From assembly GCA_900491605.1 (NCBI GenBank), contig UESW01001506.1, forward strand, positions 124,001-188,000: 64,000 bases of DNA. The letters are read 5' to 3'. Both the position numbers and the translations under genes were made by a program. This DNA is from Calamus simplicifolius (lineage: Eukaryota > Streptophyta > Magnoliopsida > Arecales > Arecaceae). Of this stretch, positions 1-11,700 are shown piece by piece; within the stretch, counting starts at the first letter, position 1; each line of letters starts with the position of its first letter. The notes below the pieces were generated by a model. That model had not been told where the DNA came from. It did not search any database and saw only the letters and a list, made by a program, of their open reading frames with translations.

Positions 1-365
1 TAGCTAACTAGAAAAGGGAACCTCACGGCTTGGAGAAAAAATCTGCTAAGAGAAAGAGAGAGGCAGCTAGGCTCCTTAGCTAGCTGAGCTTTTGAGTCCA
101 CACGCCTAGGCAAAGCAGTTAACTAACAATGCATTCTAGTTAGCTAAAAGAGACAACCAACTAGCTCCCTAGTTAGCTAAATCCAAGCATGGTTCGGCCA
201 ACTCTGTAACAGGAAAAAAAGTAGTTAGCTAACAACACATTTCAGCTAGCTAAGAGAAGGAGATAGCTAGCTAACCAGCTAACTAACAAGGTAAGAATAA
301 AGTAGCTAACTAGAGAGGAAACTCTGCTAGCTAAGGAGGCCAAGCTAGCTAACCAGTTAACTATT
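1..365. repeat. Degenerate TAGCTAAC short tandem repeats
   Basis: The stretch is dominated by variants of the 8-mer tagctaac/gttagcta (for example agctagctaaccagctaact near 260-285), spaced irregularly with purine-rich filler. It has no coding potential and lies in the distal half of the inverted LTR. The word is itself nearly palindromic, so it recurs on both strands. Confidence 0.6.
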
Positions 366-386
366 TCACAAATCCACACGATTTTG

Positions 387-512
387 AAATTTACAGAAAT
401 GCCACTGACAGCCTTCAATGGGATTTACAGGAATGCCACCGATAGCCTTCAGTGGGATTTGTAGAAATGCCATTGACCGTATTTAGTGGGATTTACAGGA
501 TTGCCATGCAAT
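387..512. repeat. 34-bp tandem repeat, about four copies
   Basis: Four diverged copies of a unit built around gatttacaggaatgccac and ccttcagtgg follow each other at about 387, 421, 455 and 489. The last copy is truncated. They lie within the inverted LTR and have no coding sense that I can see. Confidence 0.65.
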
Positions 513-985
513 GCTTTAAGAAATAATTTTTACATGATAAATTATCAAATATAGATTTAGTTATTTAAGAAATGAATGATCAAATATTGAAGAACCATGA
601 TAAAACATTTGGGCTTGAGGAAAAACATTTGGAATACAAATCCATTGGCTCATTTGAAAATGTTTTTCATGCTATAAGAAAAATATAAGAGTTCATGCAA
701 AGGTAGTTTTAGTCATTTATAAAACAAATATTTTGTGATACTTTTGAAGCAAAAGTTCATTTGAAAAATTCATTTGCCCTTTTTAAAAACATTTGGACTT
801 GCAAAAATACAATCGCATTACCTTCATTTTTCCTTTGTAATACCTTTCTTTTGATATGTAGAGTAATCCAATTTGAAGTAACATCATCTTGATGATTTAC
901 CTGAAATTTGTTTAACTTAACCACAAGATCATTAGTATCATACTTAATTGTTTTGTGATCATCAAAATCAATATGAAGTCAACAA

Positions 986-1122
986 TATGGTTTAAAAAAA
1001 GTGCCTCAGGCTTGGTATGATAGGTTGAGTAAATTCTTGATCAACAATAAATTTATTAGAGAAAATATGGATACAACATAATTTATCAAAAGAGAAGACG
1101 ATAATATGTTGATTGTGCAAAT
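986..1122 (+). pseudogene. Copia-A reverse transcriptase, fragment before solo LTR
   Basis: Translation from 986 gives YGLKKVPQAWYDRLSKFL and continues to the LIVQI that precedes the catalytic YVDD box, the usual order in the Ty1/copia reverse transcriptase. The reading frame carries a stop near 1080. The 5' part of pol is missing because the inverted LTR abuts it at 984. The frame is interrupted at 1122 by a solo LTR; with a single caaat kept, codon 1121-1122 plus 3212 (att, Ile) runs straight into the YVDD at 3213, so the two parts were once one gene. Dead copy. Confidence 0.85.
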
Positions 1123-3206
1123 TATTAGGAACAGTGCCCTTGAAATCAAATGTATTTATACTTTTTGATTTTTTGAATTAATAACAGAAGCATTTTTCTT
1201 CAATCTTGCCTCGTTTATATGAAAGATGAATGTTTATATGAAAATCCAAAATATATTATGAGGCTGTAATTTTAGTATAATATATACAAGAGGATTAAAA
1301 TTATAGCTAATATATTTAAATATGTCCGTGATTGATAGAAGTAAGGATCTTCTATCACTAATTACTAATACGGTCCATGAACATTTTGAATGTGACAATC
1401 TTATCCAGATTATTTTGTAAAGACACTTAGTAGGGTATTATATATAATAAGATTATATAGGACTTGGATTGACATAATTTAAATCTTTACTTAAGACTGT
1501 TATAAAGAATTTAATTTATGACACAAGATGATCATATGTAAATCAACCTTAATCCTGACTCCTTGATTGTGCTATTGGATTTTTTGATTTGTTTGTTAAA
1601 GCTCATTTGATGTTGGGCCCAATACTTACATCTTAGAGGTTTAATAACACATTGGGCTGGGAATGTGATTTAAAGATATGAAATCCATAGCTTTTGAAAA
1701 GAAGCTTAAAATTAGTTTTCTTAAGGATTGATTATGTGGCTAAACAGTTATGCGCGCAATTTATGATCCAATCATAAATTAACTATTTAACTAGTGAATC
1801 AATGGTACTTAAGGAATAAGAAAAAATTAGAGGGGTATAATGGCTATTTCACCTAGCTCTAATTATGAACTAATTATGGAGGATTGAATTACATGTAATA
1901 ATTATACGAGTAAAATTAATTTGTAATTTTTAAGAGTGCATTTTTAGTGGAATAACTTCGAGATTAATAAACTGAATAAATAATTAAAGAGTTTTAATTG
2001 AGTTTATTCAAGTTTATTGGAGCTTGAATGTCTTAGGTTAATCGCATCGAATACTCTTGGATTGAATAATTAATGTGATTAATTATTTATTTTTCTTAAT
2101 AAAATATTTATTGAAACTTTATAATAAAGAGTTTATTATGAAGATAAATAATCAATTTGATTGATTTTTTTTTTCACATTTATTTTGGTACAATAAATTA
2201 GTTATTGGACAAAATAAAAATGTGTTTAAACACATTGTTCATATAATAATTGATATGAATGGTTGCACATAAGTGTTGTTGTGGAACATCACACAAGAGA
2301 ATTTTGCTTTGTAGTGGCGTATATTATGAGTTGATTGAGAGAGAAAATTTTTTTTTGATAATTTTGATAATATGATTATTGAGAATATTAAAAATAAAAT
2401 AATAAATTTGATTTATTAGATATTTGAAATTAATAATATTTGAAATTATTAAATAGGATTTGATAATTTAGATATTATTATATTTAATTTATATATAATT
2501 TATAAATAGTTACAAATAAGAAAATAACTTTTTTCTTGATATGATCAAGGAGTTGGCGTGCATGTGAGAATTGTTTCCATACGGTCAACATATAAACATT
2601 ATTTACATCAAATGTTGTAATAGATAAACGTTATCTAAATTAAATGTTGTAATCTAAATTAAATGTTGTAACCGATAAATGTTATCTAAATTAAATGTTT
2701 TAACAAATAAACATTATCTAAATTAAATTAATTTAAAAATAGTTTTTTTTTCTGATTCAGCCTATAAATATGGCATAAGGTAGACTTTAAGAAAAAAAGA
2801 AAAAAAATAAAGAAAAGTCTCTTTCCTCGTTTTCTCTCTTATTTTATGTGTGGCAGAGTTTTGAGAAATATAGAAAATCAAAAGTGAGTCTACTCTCATA
2901 ATTTGATACCGATCCTGAGAAAGGTGAGAAAGGCTCTAGTTTTGTTTTAATTTTGCAGGTATTTTATGAAGTACCTTGGTCCGTAAACTCTACCGTGGGA
3001 TTCTTCATCCATAGCTTCAATCCGATAGTAAAGCACGTCTATTCTTTCGAGACCTCAACATATCGGTATGTTTTTATGTTTAAAAAATTATATGATAATT
3101 TTTTATTTTCATATGACAATATTAATTTTATGCATGTTAAATGATATGCATGCTTCCGCTACACATATATATGATGATATATATATAATTTTTTTGAATA
3201 CCAACA
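1123..3206 (+). mobile_element. Solo LTR of an unrelated retrotransposon (2.08 kb)
   Basis: The segment starts tattaggaacagtgccc and ends gaataccaaca. Apart from one G-to-A change in the first dinucleotide these are inverted TGTTRG/CCAACA termini of an LTR. The 5-base target-site duplication caaat is present at 1118-1122 and 3207-3211, and removing one copy restores the copia reading frame. No internal region or second LTR is present, so it is a solo LTR left by recombination between LTRs. A TATA-like box (cctataaata) lies at 2760-2770, and a possible GT...AG intron lies downstream at about 2922-2959 on the plus strand, so plus is the likely sense. Lineage not recognised; the length is at the high end for plant LTRs. 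Confidence 0.82.
2760..2770 (+). promoter_or_regulatory. TATA-like box of the solo LTR
   Basis: cctataaatatgg lies in otherwise AT-rich LTR sequence about 440 bases before the LTR end and is followed by a CT-rich leader at 2816-2845. This is the arrangement expected of an LTR U3/R junction. It is inferred from the motif only. Confidence 0.45.
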
Positions 3207-3211
3207 CAAAT

Positions 3212-4159
3212 TTATGTTGATGATATCATTTTCAGTGCTACTAATGATTCCTTGTGCCAAGATTTTGCTAAGCTTATGTAGGGGGAGTTTGAGATGAACA
3301 TGATGGGCGAACTAAATTATTTTCTCAGACTTCAAATCAAGCAAAGTAAGGAGGGGATTTTCATTAGCCAAAGTAAGTACATCAAAAAAATTTTAAAGAA
3401 GTTTGGCTTGGAGAACTCCAAAAGTATCGGTACCCCTATAAGCACTTCTTGTAGACTAGATTCTAGTGGTACTGATAAATATATTGATATAAAAGATTAT
3501 AGAGGCACGATATGATCATTGTTGTACTTAACTGTTAGTAGGCCTGATATTCTATTTAGTATTTGCATGTATGCTAGGTTTCAAGCTAATTCTAAGGAGT
3601 CTCATTTGATTGTTGTTAAAAGAATTTTTAAATATTTGAATGGAACTAAAAATTTAGGACTATGGTATAACAAGCAATCTAGCTTTGACTTAATAGGATA
3701 TACAGATTCATATTTTAATGGATGTAAATTAGATAAAAAATCAACTAGTGAACTTGCCAGTTTCTAGGAGTTAACTGAATCTCTTGATTTAGCAAGAAAC
3801 AAACTTCAATGGCACTATCCACAGCTGAGGCTAAGTACATTGCAGATAAAAGTTGTTGTACTTAAATCTTATGGATTAAGCAACAACTAAAAGACTATGG
3901 CATTAAACTTAAAAGCATTCCCATAAAATGTGATAGCACCAGTGCAATCAATTTAACTAACAATTCCATCCAGCATTCTAGGACAAAGCAAATAGAGATT
4001 AGGCATCACTTTAATAGAAATCATGTAAATAATGGTGATGTTTTGCTTGAATTTGTTTGTACTAACAAGCAACCCGTAGATATTTTTGTAAAACCACTTG
4101 ATGAAGCTAAGTTTTATGAAATTGGAAGGGAGCTTGGTATGCTTGATCCTTCAATCTAG
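3212..4159 (+). pseudogene. Copia-A reverse transcriptase end and RNase H
   Basis: The segment opens with IYVDDIIFSATN, the catalytic YVDD box, and continues through GELNYFLRLQIKQ, the SRPDILFSICMYARFQ block, and an RNase H domain with GYTDSYFNG, STAEAKYIA and the terminal LEFVCTNKQPVDIFVKPL block. It ends in the GMLDPSI tail typical of SIRE/Maximus-type copia pol. The frame is broken by stops near 3279 and 3514 and by a shift near 3765, so no enzyme can be made. It continues the fragment at 986-1122 and precedes the extra ORF of the same element. Confidence 0.92.
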
Positions 4160-4619
4160 TAAGCTGGTATGATTGCTTAATTTTTATACTTTCTTTTGGT
4201 AATGATCCTTGTATGAAATTTGATTTATGTGAAGCCTAATTATTCATCTTCATGCTCCTTAATTTTGAAAATCTTTCTAGACCATTTTTGCATTAAATTC
4301 CACTGATCATTGAGTACCTTAGACTTTCTATGCACCTTGGCCCTTCGATTTTTGGAAACCAGAGTGGAAATCCCTCCTTGGCCGACCATATGACCGACCA
4401 GGATGGAACTAGGCACCCATACAGGTGACTAGTTCGAAAAGTGGTTTCCTATATGGGTGCCTACTTTCATGTTGGCTTCGGCCTCAAGGATTTTGCTAAA
4501 AAATCTCTTCATTCCTTCCCATTTCCATCTCTTCCAAAGCTTCCAAGCTCTCTCTAAAGCTCAAAAGCTTCCTTCCCAACTCTCATTTTCCTAAATCTTC
4601 TAGATCTAAGCCTTGGATC
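4160..4619 (+). other. Copia-A spacer between pol and the extra ORF
   Basis: This is non-coding sequence between the end of RNase H and the ATG at 4620. It contains a reverse-complementary pair of short words, aggcacccatacaggtg (about 4410) and ctatatgggtgcct (about 4450), that resemble ggtgcctatataggcacc words in the 3' LTR at 62220-62240. A CT-rich tract (4500-4560) precedes the ATG. No gene is seen. Confidence 0.5.
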
Positions 4620-4785
4620 ATGGTGGCCAAGATGAGGTTACCTCATGGTGCTTCCACCTCTTCTTCCTATGGTCGTGGAGAAGGATCCTCCTTCCGAGCT
4701 TCTAGTTTCTTCACCACGGCAAATAGATCTATGTCTTTTGGAAGGTTAGTTGATTTCAAGTTTCTAGCTAGTGAACACTTTCATA
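4620..4785 (+). pseudogene. Copia-A extra ORF, N-terminal part (interrupted by CACTA-1)
   Basis: An open frame begins at the ATG at 4620 and stays open for 55 codons, with a Ser/Gly-rich start and then the block RLVDFKFLASEHFH. At 4785 it is cut by CACTA-1. Keeping one copy of the ata duplication joins codon 4785 plus 59382-59383 as Met and continues into MGRLLENQGWGF on the far side, 54.6 kb away. The joined protein resembles the plant retroelement domain called putative plant transposon protein, found after pol in SIRE-like elements (family name from memory). Its role is unknown; env-like and accessory roles have been suggested for ORFs in this position. Confidence 0.75.
4783..4785. repeat. 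Left target-site duplication of CACTA-1 (ata)
   Basis: ata precedes the first base of the left terminus and recurs at 59379-59381 after the terminal TAGTG. Three-base duplications are characteristic of CACTA insertion. The reading frame restored by deleting one copy supports this boundary. Confidence 0.85.
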
Positions 4786-4799
4786 CATAAATTTAAGGT

Positions 4800-5200
4800 A
4801 TAACGATGCTTTTAAGTTATTTCCCGATGCTTTTTTAGCGTCGGGATACGGTTTTCCGATGCTTTTTAAAGCGTTGGTAGAAAGGGGCCAATGAAATTTG
4901 CCGATGCTTTTTGTAAGCATCGGTAAAAGTTACAATGCCAACGCTTTTAATAGCGTTGGTAATTTCGTTTCCGACACTTTTGAAAGCGTCGGATATAAAC
5001 TTGCCGACGCTTTCGGTAATTTCGTTTCTGACACTTTTGAAAGCGTCGGATATAAACTTGCCGACGTTTTTTAAAGCGTCGGCTTTTAAACCTACCGACG
5101 CTTTTATAGAGTCGACAACATAATTAGCCGACGCTTTAAAAAGCATCGGGTTTATTAACATGCCAACGCTATAAAAAGCGTCGGCATATCCAACGGTCAT
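4800..5200. repeat. Left subterminal repeats of CACTA-1
   Basis: About fifteen copies of a 10-12 base motif, ccgacgctttt or its complement aaagcgtcgg, occur in both orientations, often as pairs enclosing a short A/T core (for example 5070-5085 and 5123-5150). The same motif recurs at the other end (59279-59345). In En/Spm such subterminal motifs are binding sites of the TNPA protein. Spurious open frames on both strands arise from the repeat. Confidence 0.85.
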
Positions 5201-5560
5201 TTTTTAAAAAAAACTAAAATTACAAACATTTAAATTAAACCTGTATATTAAACTAAAATTAATGCAATTAATAATCACATTGCTTACATTAATTCCAATT
5301 TACATTGCATACATTCTTAAAATCACATTGCATACATTCAAATTAAAATTTCAAATATAAATTCCATTGCTATCAACTAAGAGAGTTACAAGTTAAAGTT
5401 TAACCAAATTTAAAAATACATAAAATGGAAGATCTAAAATAAAAGTAGGTGAGGTCAATGATCTGTAGGAGGAAGATCGTCACCCTGTCGATGCTTTTAT
5501 AGATATATATAGTTAAGGTCAATCAATTACAATATATTAGATAAATAATTGATATAATAT
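5201..5560. other. AT-rich stretch of CACTA-1 with no gene
   Basis: This AT-rich region contains three or four loose copies of a word like cacattgcatacattcaaatt (5275-5345). No coding signal is seen. It lies just beyond the 3' end of the TNPA-like gene and probably holds its untranslated region and polyadenylation signals. Confidence 0.4.
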
Positions 5561-5589
5561 AAGAATATATATTTAATAATATATTTACC

Positions 5590-6150
5590 TGATGTGGAAC
5601 AAATATGCGTACGATAGATGTAAGCCGCTCAATGTGCTCTCTTATAGAATCCATCGCTGCTCTATCGGCGGCACTCCTCCATCGCATCTCCTCCACCTCT
5701 GCTCTATCGTTGGCACTCCTCCGTCGCATTTCCTCCATCTCATGCTCAAGTTTGCAAACATCTGCAGAATCTGCAGCAACACGTTCATTTCTATTCATCT
5801 CAGATAACTGAGTGGGGGTGACTCCAACTCCATAACCCTTCACTCGACAATAGCGCTCTGACCCCATCAGCTCCGTAAACACCTCAGCCTCAACACGACT
5901 ACTCTGTGTAGAGTCATCAACACGCTCAGCAATAAGAGCTGTAGCTCTTTCCTGTATTAATTTAAAAAAATTAGTTAGATCTTATTGAATAACAAAATCA
6001 AATTAAAATCGTTGCATGAAATAAATTGTAATAAATAATTACATATAAGTCCCTTGACTCATCTCTGACAAAAGTGCCATCACGGTGAATATGAGTCATT
6101 CGATAAAACTCCACCTCACCAGGTTTTCGTCCATGCTCATCCATCTACAA
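5590..6150 (-). pseudogene. CACTA-1 TNPA-like gene, 3' exons
   Basis: The minus strand holds two exons. The first, about 6145-6040, reads DEHGRKPGEVEFYRMTHIHR and DGTFVRDESRDLY. The second, about 5953-5590, begins ERATALIAERVDD, passes GYGVGVTPTQL and ends in a charged heptad-like segment (repeats of EEMRRRS and ADRA) likely to form a coiled coil. This is the C-terminal half of the plant En/Spm second protein (Transposase_24/Ptta family), which binds the subterminal repeats. The upstream exons are 36 kb away at 42480-43511, separated by CACTA-2, the copia segments and Copia-B. The frame within these two exons is still open. Confidence 0.75.
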
Positions 6151-6302
6151 GAAATATTACATTTTTGTAAAACTGAATTTGATATTGATAAAACTATTTG
6201 CATGCAAAAAGTTTTCAACAAATCCACGTGCAGAAATGAATCAGGTTAAATGTATAATCACTTAAATAAGCTATATATGCAAGACAATACACTACAAGAA
6301 AA

Positions 6303-6885
6303 ATAAAATATTGCGATGCCCAAATGCGTCGCAATTGCGTCGCTAAACATGCTATTGCGACGCAATAGCGACGCAATGACGGCGTCGCTCAGATGTCCGT
6401 CGCAATACCCATTTGTCGCAATTGCGTCGCAATATTGCGACTCTCTGCGATGCAACATTGCGTCGCAATATTGCGACGCATCCAAATGCATCGCTAAATT
6501 TAAAATTAATTTTTAATATTTAAAAATATTATTAAATATTGCGACGCACTAAATTGCGTCGCAATATTGCGACGCATCTAGTTGCGTCGCAATATTTAAT
6601 AATAATATTTTTGATATAATAGCGACGCAATTTGAGTCGCTAATGCGTCGCAAATAAAAAATTTTTTAAAATATTGCGACGCAAGGTCATTGCGTCGCAA
6701 TATTTATTAAAAATATTTTAGATATAATAGCGACGCAATTTGAGTCGCTAATGCATCGCAAATTAAATTTTTTTTAATATTATTGCGATGCCAGGTCATT
6801 GCGTCACAATATTTAATAATAATATTTTGAAAATATTAGCGATGCAATTTTAGTCGCTAATGCATCGCAAATTAAATTTTTAAAA
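6303..6885. repeat. Left (3') subterminal repeats of CACTA-2
   Basis: Dozens of copies of ttgcgacgca or its complement tgcgtcgcaa (and agcgacgcaa variants) alternate in both orientations with A/T spacers. Many pairs are short inverted repeats, for example around 6535-6600. CpG-to-TpG/CpA variants (gcgatgca, tgcatcgc) are common, which fits long-term cytosine methylation. They are likely TNPA binding sites. Confidence 0.9.
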
Positions 6886-7048
6886 AAATATAAAAGATTA
6901 AAAATTAAAACGGTTAATACAATTTCGTTAAATCTAAATATTAATAGAAACATTTTTCACTCAATCCAAACAATAATCAATTTCTAAAAATAATTCATAT
7001 ATTAAAATTTTGAAGTTTTTACAACATAAAAAAAGAAAAAAAAATACA

Positions 7049-8540
7049 TCAAGAATTTGGGCGATCACGTGGAGGCTGTGGAGGCTGAAGACTCTGTGAC
7101 AAGCGACTAACCATATCCCGCAAATAATGCATCTCATCTCGCATGTCTGCAATCTCCTGATCCCGGCCTCGCATACGATCCTCGAAATCCTGCTCGACCT
7201 CCTGGCGAACCTCCTCTGCAATAGATCTACGAAGGTCGTGTAAACGCTCGGGAGGAATATCACCAGAAACTCGCGAGCTGGAGGCCTGATGGGGAAAATA
7301 TGTAGAAGCTCTAGTGCCCAGACCATAGACCCTGCGGTCTCGTGGCTGGGCACCAACAGCCTCCAAAAACACACGTCGACTCTCCTCTGCTGAGAGTTCG
7401 ACGGGCGTCTCCCCATCAGTAGAGTCGACCTGCGATGCCTGGGAGCGAAGCTCCTCGACTCGTGTCTTTAAATTATGAAATCAACAATAAATGAGTTAAT
7501 AAATTTCTCAAAATAAAATTTTAGAAATTAAACAGATACTACATAAATCTAATTTCTTACCGCAACCTCCCGTGATCGCGTGTCGACCCAGGAACCGTCC
7601 CTCCTGGTGTGTGTCGCCCTGAATAGACGAAACTCACCAGGATCTCCGCCCTCCTGCTCAGACTATAACAAAAAAAAAGATATTAATACAAATATTTATA
7701 AATAACTAAAATAGTAATTAAAATATTTATGTTTTCTTACCATACGCGTCTGTGCTCCTGAATCGAAATGGAGCCCGAAGTATGGCGGGAGAGACCCGTG
7801 CCAGGACCGCCCTTCTCAGATCGGTGGTTCGTGCTGGCTGATGCGGACCTCCTGCGCCAGCCATCGGACTGCCAGGCCTGCTGCCACTCGTGCCAAATAC
7901 CCTCTGGCACATGCGCAGGATGCTGACCCGATGACCTCCAACGATGAAGCATGTCGGAGTATCGGCGTCCCGTCAGAGCCTCCCATGCTGCCCTAATGGC
8001 ATCATGGCTGGCAGGATCCCACGTAAACTTTTTCTGCATTAAAATAAACAGTTAGTTTCTGAATTTATTAAGATTAAGAAATTTTATATCAGTGATAAAT
8101 TGTATTTAATAAGTTTACCTGAAACTCAGAAAAATAAAACTCCCTCGTGGCTGGAGATACGTGGCGCCAATCGTAGCCACTGGGATCTGCACGCCTCTGA
8201 AATACGGCGCTGATGTGGCTGGATACATGATGCTGCTCAATAATCTGTTAAAAAAATGCATGTTTATAAGTAATTGACTTAAAAACATAAACATATATTT
8301 TTAATTAGTATATACTTACAGCCCATGAGCATCAAGTCGAAGTACAGTGCGGCCGATGGTGGAAGAACTCTCGGAGGTATGTGCCGATCGGCTGGATGGT
8401 AATACTGCTGGAGAGATCGAAGGCTGTGCGATGCTGGAGATCCGAACTCTCCATCTCCGAAAGCTCATGTGATCTGATGCAGCAGGGCTACGTCCCTGCT
8501 CACTCCGTCTGTCGTCGGTAGATCTACCTCTGCCCGTCAT
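7049..8540 (-). CDS. CACTA-2 TNPA-like protein (Transposase_24 type), multi-exon
   Basis: Exons read on the minus strand are about 8540-8319 (start MTGRGRSTDDRRSEQ), 8247-8120 (QHHVSSHISAVFQRR and REFYFSEFQ), 8039-7740 (start MQKKFTWDPASHD, then GRRYSDMLHRWRSSG, EWQQAWQSD, RRSEKGGPGTGLSRHTSGS), 7662-7560 (GEFRLFRATHTRRDGSWVD) and 7467-7055 (SRRVFLEAVG, then an acidic/basic coiled-coil segment). The first intron begins GTAAGT at 8318. This order matches the second gene of plant CACTA elements, whose product binds the subterminal repeats and helps transposition. No stop is seen inside the exons as drawn, so it may be an intact ORF, but the exon edges are estimates. Confidence 0.72.
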
Positions 8541-8701
8541 ACTGAAAATACTAAAGATTCATACAATTAAATTACGATTAATGATTGACTATGTAAAAAT
8601 TTAACACTTATAAAAAAAAGTTAAATTTTAAAAAACCTCTATGTTTAATCGGTGTCATTTGTTTCGTGAAATGTTGGTTCAACATCCGATGCCGTATCGG
8701 A

Positions 8702-11700
8702 CTACGATTCAGTTTCATTATCATCGGAAGGAAACCGAACATTTGCATCCGCAATTTCTTGGACATCACCATTTGGATCTCTAAGTGATGTTTCAGGAGC
8801 CCTTGTGTCGTCCTCAATTGCATGCATTTCCATCTCATCCTCTTGAAATGCAGGGCACTCGGCTGATTGACTTGATGAACTCTCCTCTAATACGATTGTT
8901 GAACGTGGGACGATTTTAGAAACAGCCCACCAATCTCGCTTGTCGTTGCGCAAACTTGGATATCCGCAGTAAAAGACTTGCTGAGCTTGGGATGCAAGGA
9001 TGAATGGGTCATATTTCTGCAATCTTCGTCGATGGTTCACTTCAACCAAATTGTAGTCGTTATGAACCCTTTTGCCCACAGGAACTATCGGATCGAACCA
9101 ATCGCAACGAAACAATACGGTTCGTTTCATAGGCCAACCGGGATATTCAACTTCAACCACCTCTACTAACTTTCCATAATAATCCTGCATATTTGCTCCA
9201 ACACTTTCTCCTTTACACACATGCCCCAGTTCTGCGTGCCTCTTGAAGCTGCTAATCGTTCAATCTGAAATTTGTACCCATTTACAAAATAGCCAGTAGA
9301 GGTTGTTACGGTCTTCAATGGCCATTGCGATAGACATTTAATGAAAATATTGTCGGTTGGGACCATGGACCGTTTACCTATAAATTAATAAGCTATTCAC
9401 ATCCAATTCAAAAAATAAAGCCATTATTGAAATTGATTGAGTGATACTACTCACAAATTCATAAAACCAGTAAGCAAACTCCGTTTCTAATTTCTGCCCA
9501 ATTGCAACTTGACTGATGTCGGGATTCATCTGTCGTTGTCTATCACAATACATCCTTATGGGATGAAAAGGATGAAAACTGATGTTAGCAATTAAATATT
9601 ATGGTATATTGTAATTTAAATTAGAATTTCCAATTAAGCATTGAAGTATACACTTACTCAATATATGGATCGACTTCTCTACAGTTCATTAGGATGTAAT
9701 AATGTGCTGCATTATACTCCATATCGCTAAGATTTCTTGACTTCTGCCCACCAAATGAACGGCCGATACCTTTAAAAATTGATATTCTACCGTCATTAGC
9801 TTCTCCTTCGTCCACACATACGTCATCGTTACGACCAAGATTTCGGCTCCTCGTGTGGACGTGACCCTCAAAGTAATGCGAGGCAAAAGCTGAAACTTCT
9901 TCGACCAAGTGTGCATTGCATATAGAACCTTCAACCCTTGCCTTATTACGCACATTATTTTTTAACTTCTTAAGATACCTATATGTAAAGTTGAGACAAA
10001 AAATTAACCAATTTTCTTGCAATGAAATAATATTTGAAATGTCAACATATCTTAATGATGTATATATTTACCTCTCGAAAGGATACATCCAGCGATACTG
10101 CACGGGACCAGCTATGCTCGCTTCGTATGGCAAGTGAACCGGTAAATGCTCCATTGAGTCAAAAAAACTGGGAGGAAATATTCGCTCCAGCTTGCATAAA
10201 ATAATTGGAATTTCCTCCTCAAGCCTTGCCATGGATGCAGAAGTAATGACTGTGGCAGATAACTCCTTGAAGAACAAGCTGAGCTCTGTCAATGCCTTCC
10301 AGACATGTTGCGGAAGCAACTCACGAAAAGCTATAGGTAATAACCGTTGCATGAAAACATGACAGTCGTGACTCTTCATGCCGAACAACTTGAGCTTATG
10401 CATGTCCACACACCTACCGATATTTGAGGCATAACCATCTGGAAATTTTAACCCTCTAAGCCAGTTACATAAAACTTCTCGTGAATTTCTGTCAAGAGTG
10501 TAACAGGCTTTAGGATAGGTCCCATCGGCACTCCTCTCAAATCACCTCTTCTGCAATACTGATTAAGTTCTTCTCTTGACTTTGCAGTATCTTTTGTTTT
10601 TCCCGGGATGTTTAGCACCGTGTTAAATATGTTATCAAAGAAATTTTTCTCGATATGCATAACATCCAAGTTGTGCCGGATGAGATTTGTGCTCCAATAA
10701 GGCAAATCCCAAAATATACTCGCTTCTTCCAGTTATGTTCTTTACATATACGGCCATTTATTCTATCTGCATCTGGTTCCCAAGCATACCTCAACCCCAA
10801 ATGCTCTATAGTATCAAATATATCCGTGCCAGACCTAACCGGTTCGGCAAATTTTGTGACTGCTTTGTTCTTCCGGAAGGCGATCAAGTTACGCCTGTAA
10901 GGATGATTTGGGGGCAAGAACTTCCTATGATTATCAAACCATGACTGCTTACCACTCTTCTGCAATGTAAATGCATCCGAATCATACATGCAATGAGGGC
11001 ATGCCAGACGTCCAGCAGTGCTCCAACCAGACAACATTGCATATGCCGGGAAATCACTTATTGTCCACATCAAAGCAGCTCTCATGATGAAATTCTGTTT
11101 CATAGAAATGTCGTAGGCTACGACTCCTGTTTCCCACAACATTTTCAATTCGGCCACCAACGGTTGCAGGAAGACATCAATCTTTTCCTTTGGATTTGAT
11201 GGTCCTGGAACCAAAATGGTCAAAAACATTGCAGTATCTTTCATGCACTTCCATGGAGGAAGGTTATATACAGTCAGTATCACAGGCCAACATGAATACT
11301 GTTGCCCCGCTTGACCAAATGGTTGGAAGCCATCGGTACAAAGACCTAATCTCACATTCCTTATATCTTCAGCGAAATCAGGATGATTTTCATTGAAATG
11401 CTTCCAAGCTTTGAATCTGATGGATGCCGCATTTCATCCTCTTTAGATTCATGTTCGGCATGCCATCTCATATCAGCAGCTGTAGCCTCAGATCTGTATA
11501 ATCTCTGCAGGCGTGGAGTAAGAGGAAAGTAATGCATCCTCTTGTAAGGCACACTTTTCCTCCTACTTGTACTAGCTCCCCTTCGTTTTTGTACCTCGAT
11601 TGCCCACAAATCTTACACCATCTCAGCTCGAGTCTTCACCCCAAAATATCATACAATTGTTCAAGCAACAATCGATCTTATTAACTGGGAGCCCAAGCCC

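Larger units (their letters stand above)
1..984 (-). mobile_element. Inverted SIRE-like LTR (partial, runs off left edge)
   Basis: Read on the minus strand, this segment begins at 984 with TGTTGACTTCATATTGATT and stays similar for about 250 bases to the start of the plus-strand LTR at 61689 (TGTTGACCTTATATTGATT). It therefore looks like the start of a related copia LTR in the opposite orientation. It abuts a reverse transcriptase fragment exactly at the Tyr codon of the YGLK motif (986), as expected if a second element inserted there. Its other end and its target-site duplication lie outside the window, so insertion is inferred. The distal part (1-510) is filled by short tandem repeats rather than sequence shared with the other LTR. 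Confidence 0.6.

Noticed and set aside
4835..5200. A 121-codon minus-strand frame with repeated AFKSV words
   Set aside because: It is the translation of the CACTA-1 subterminal motif; the opposite strand gives a similar repetitive frame.
6258..6516. Frames of 66-77 codons at the left end of CACTA-2
   Set aside because: Translations of the GCGACGCA motif array, overlapping on both strands.
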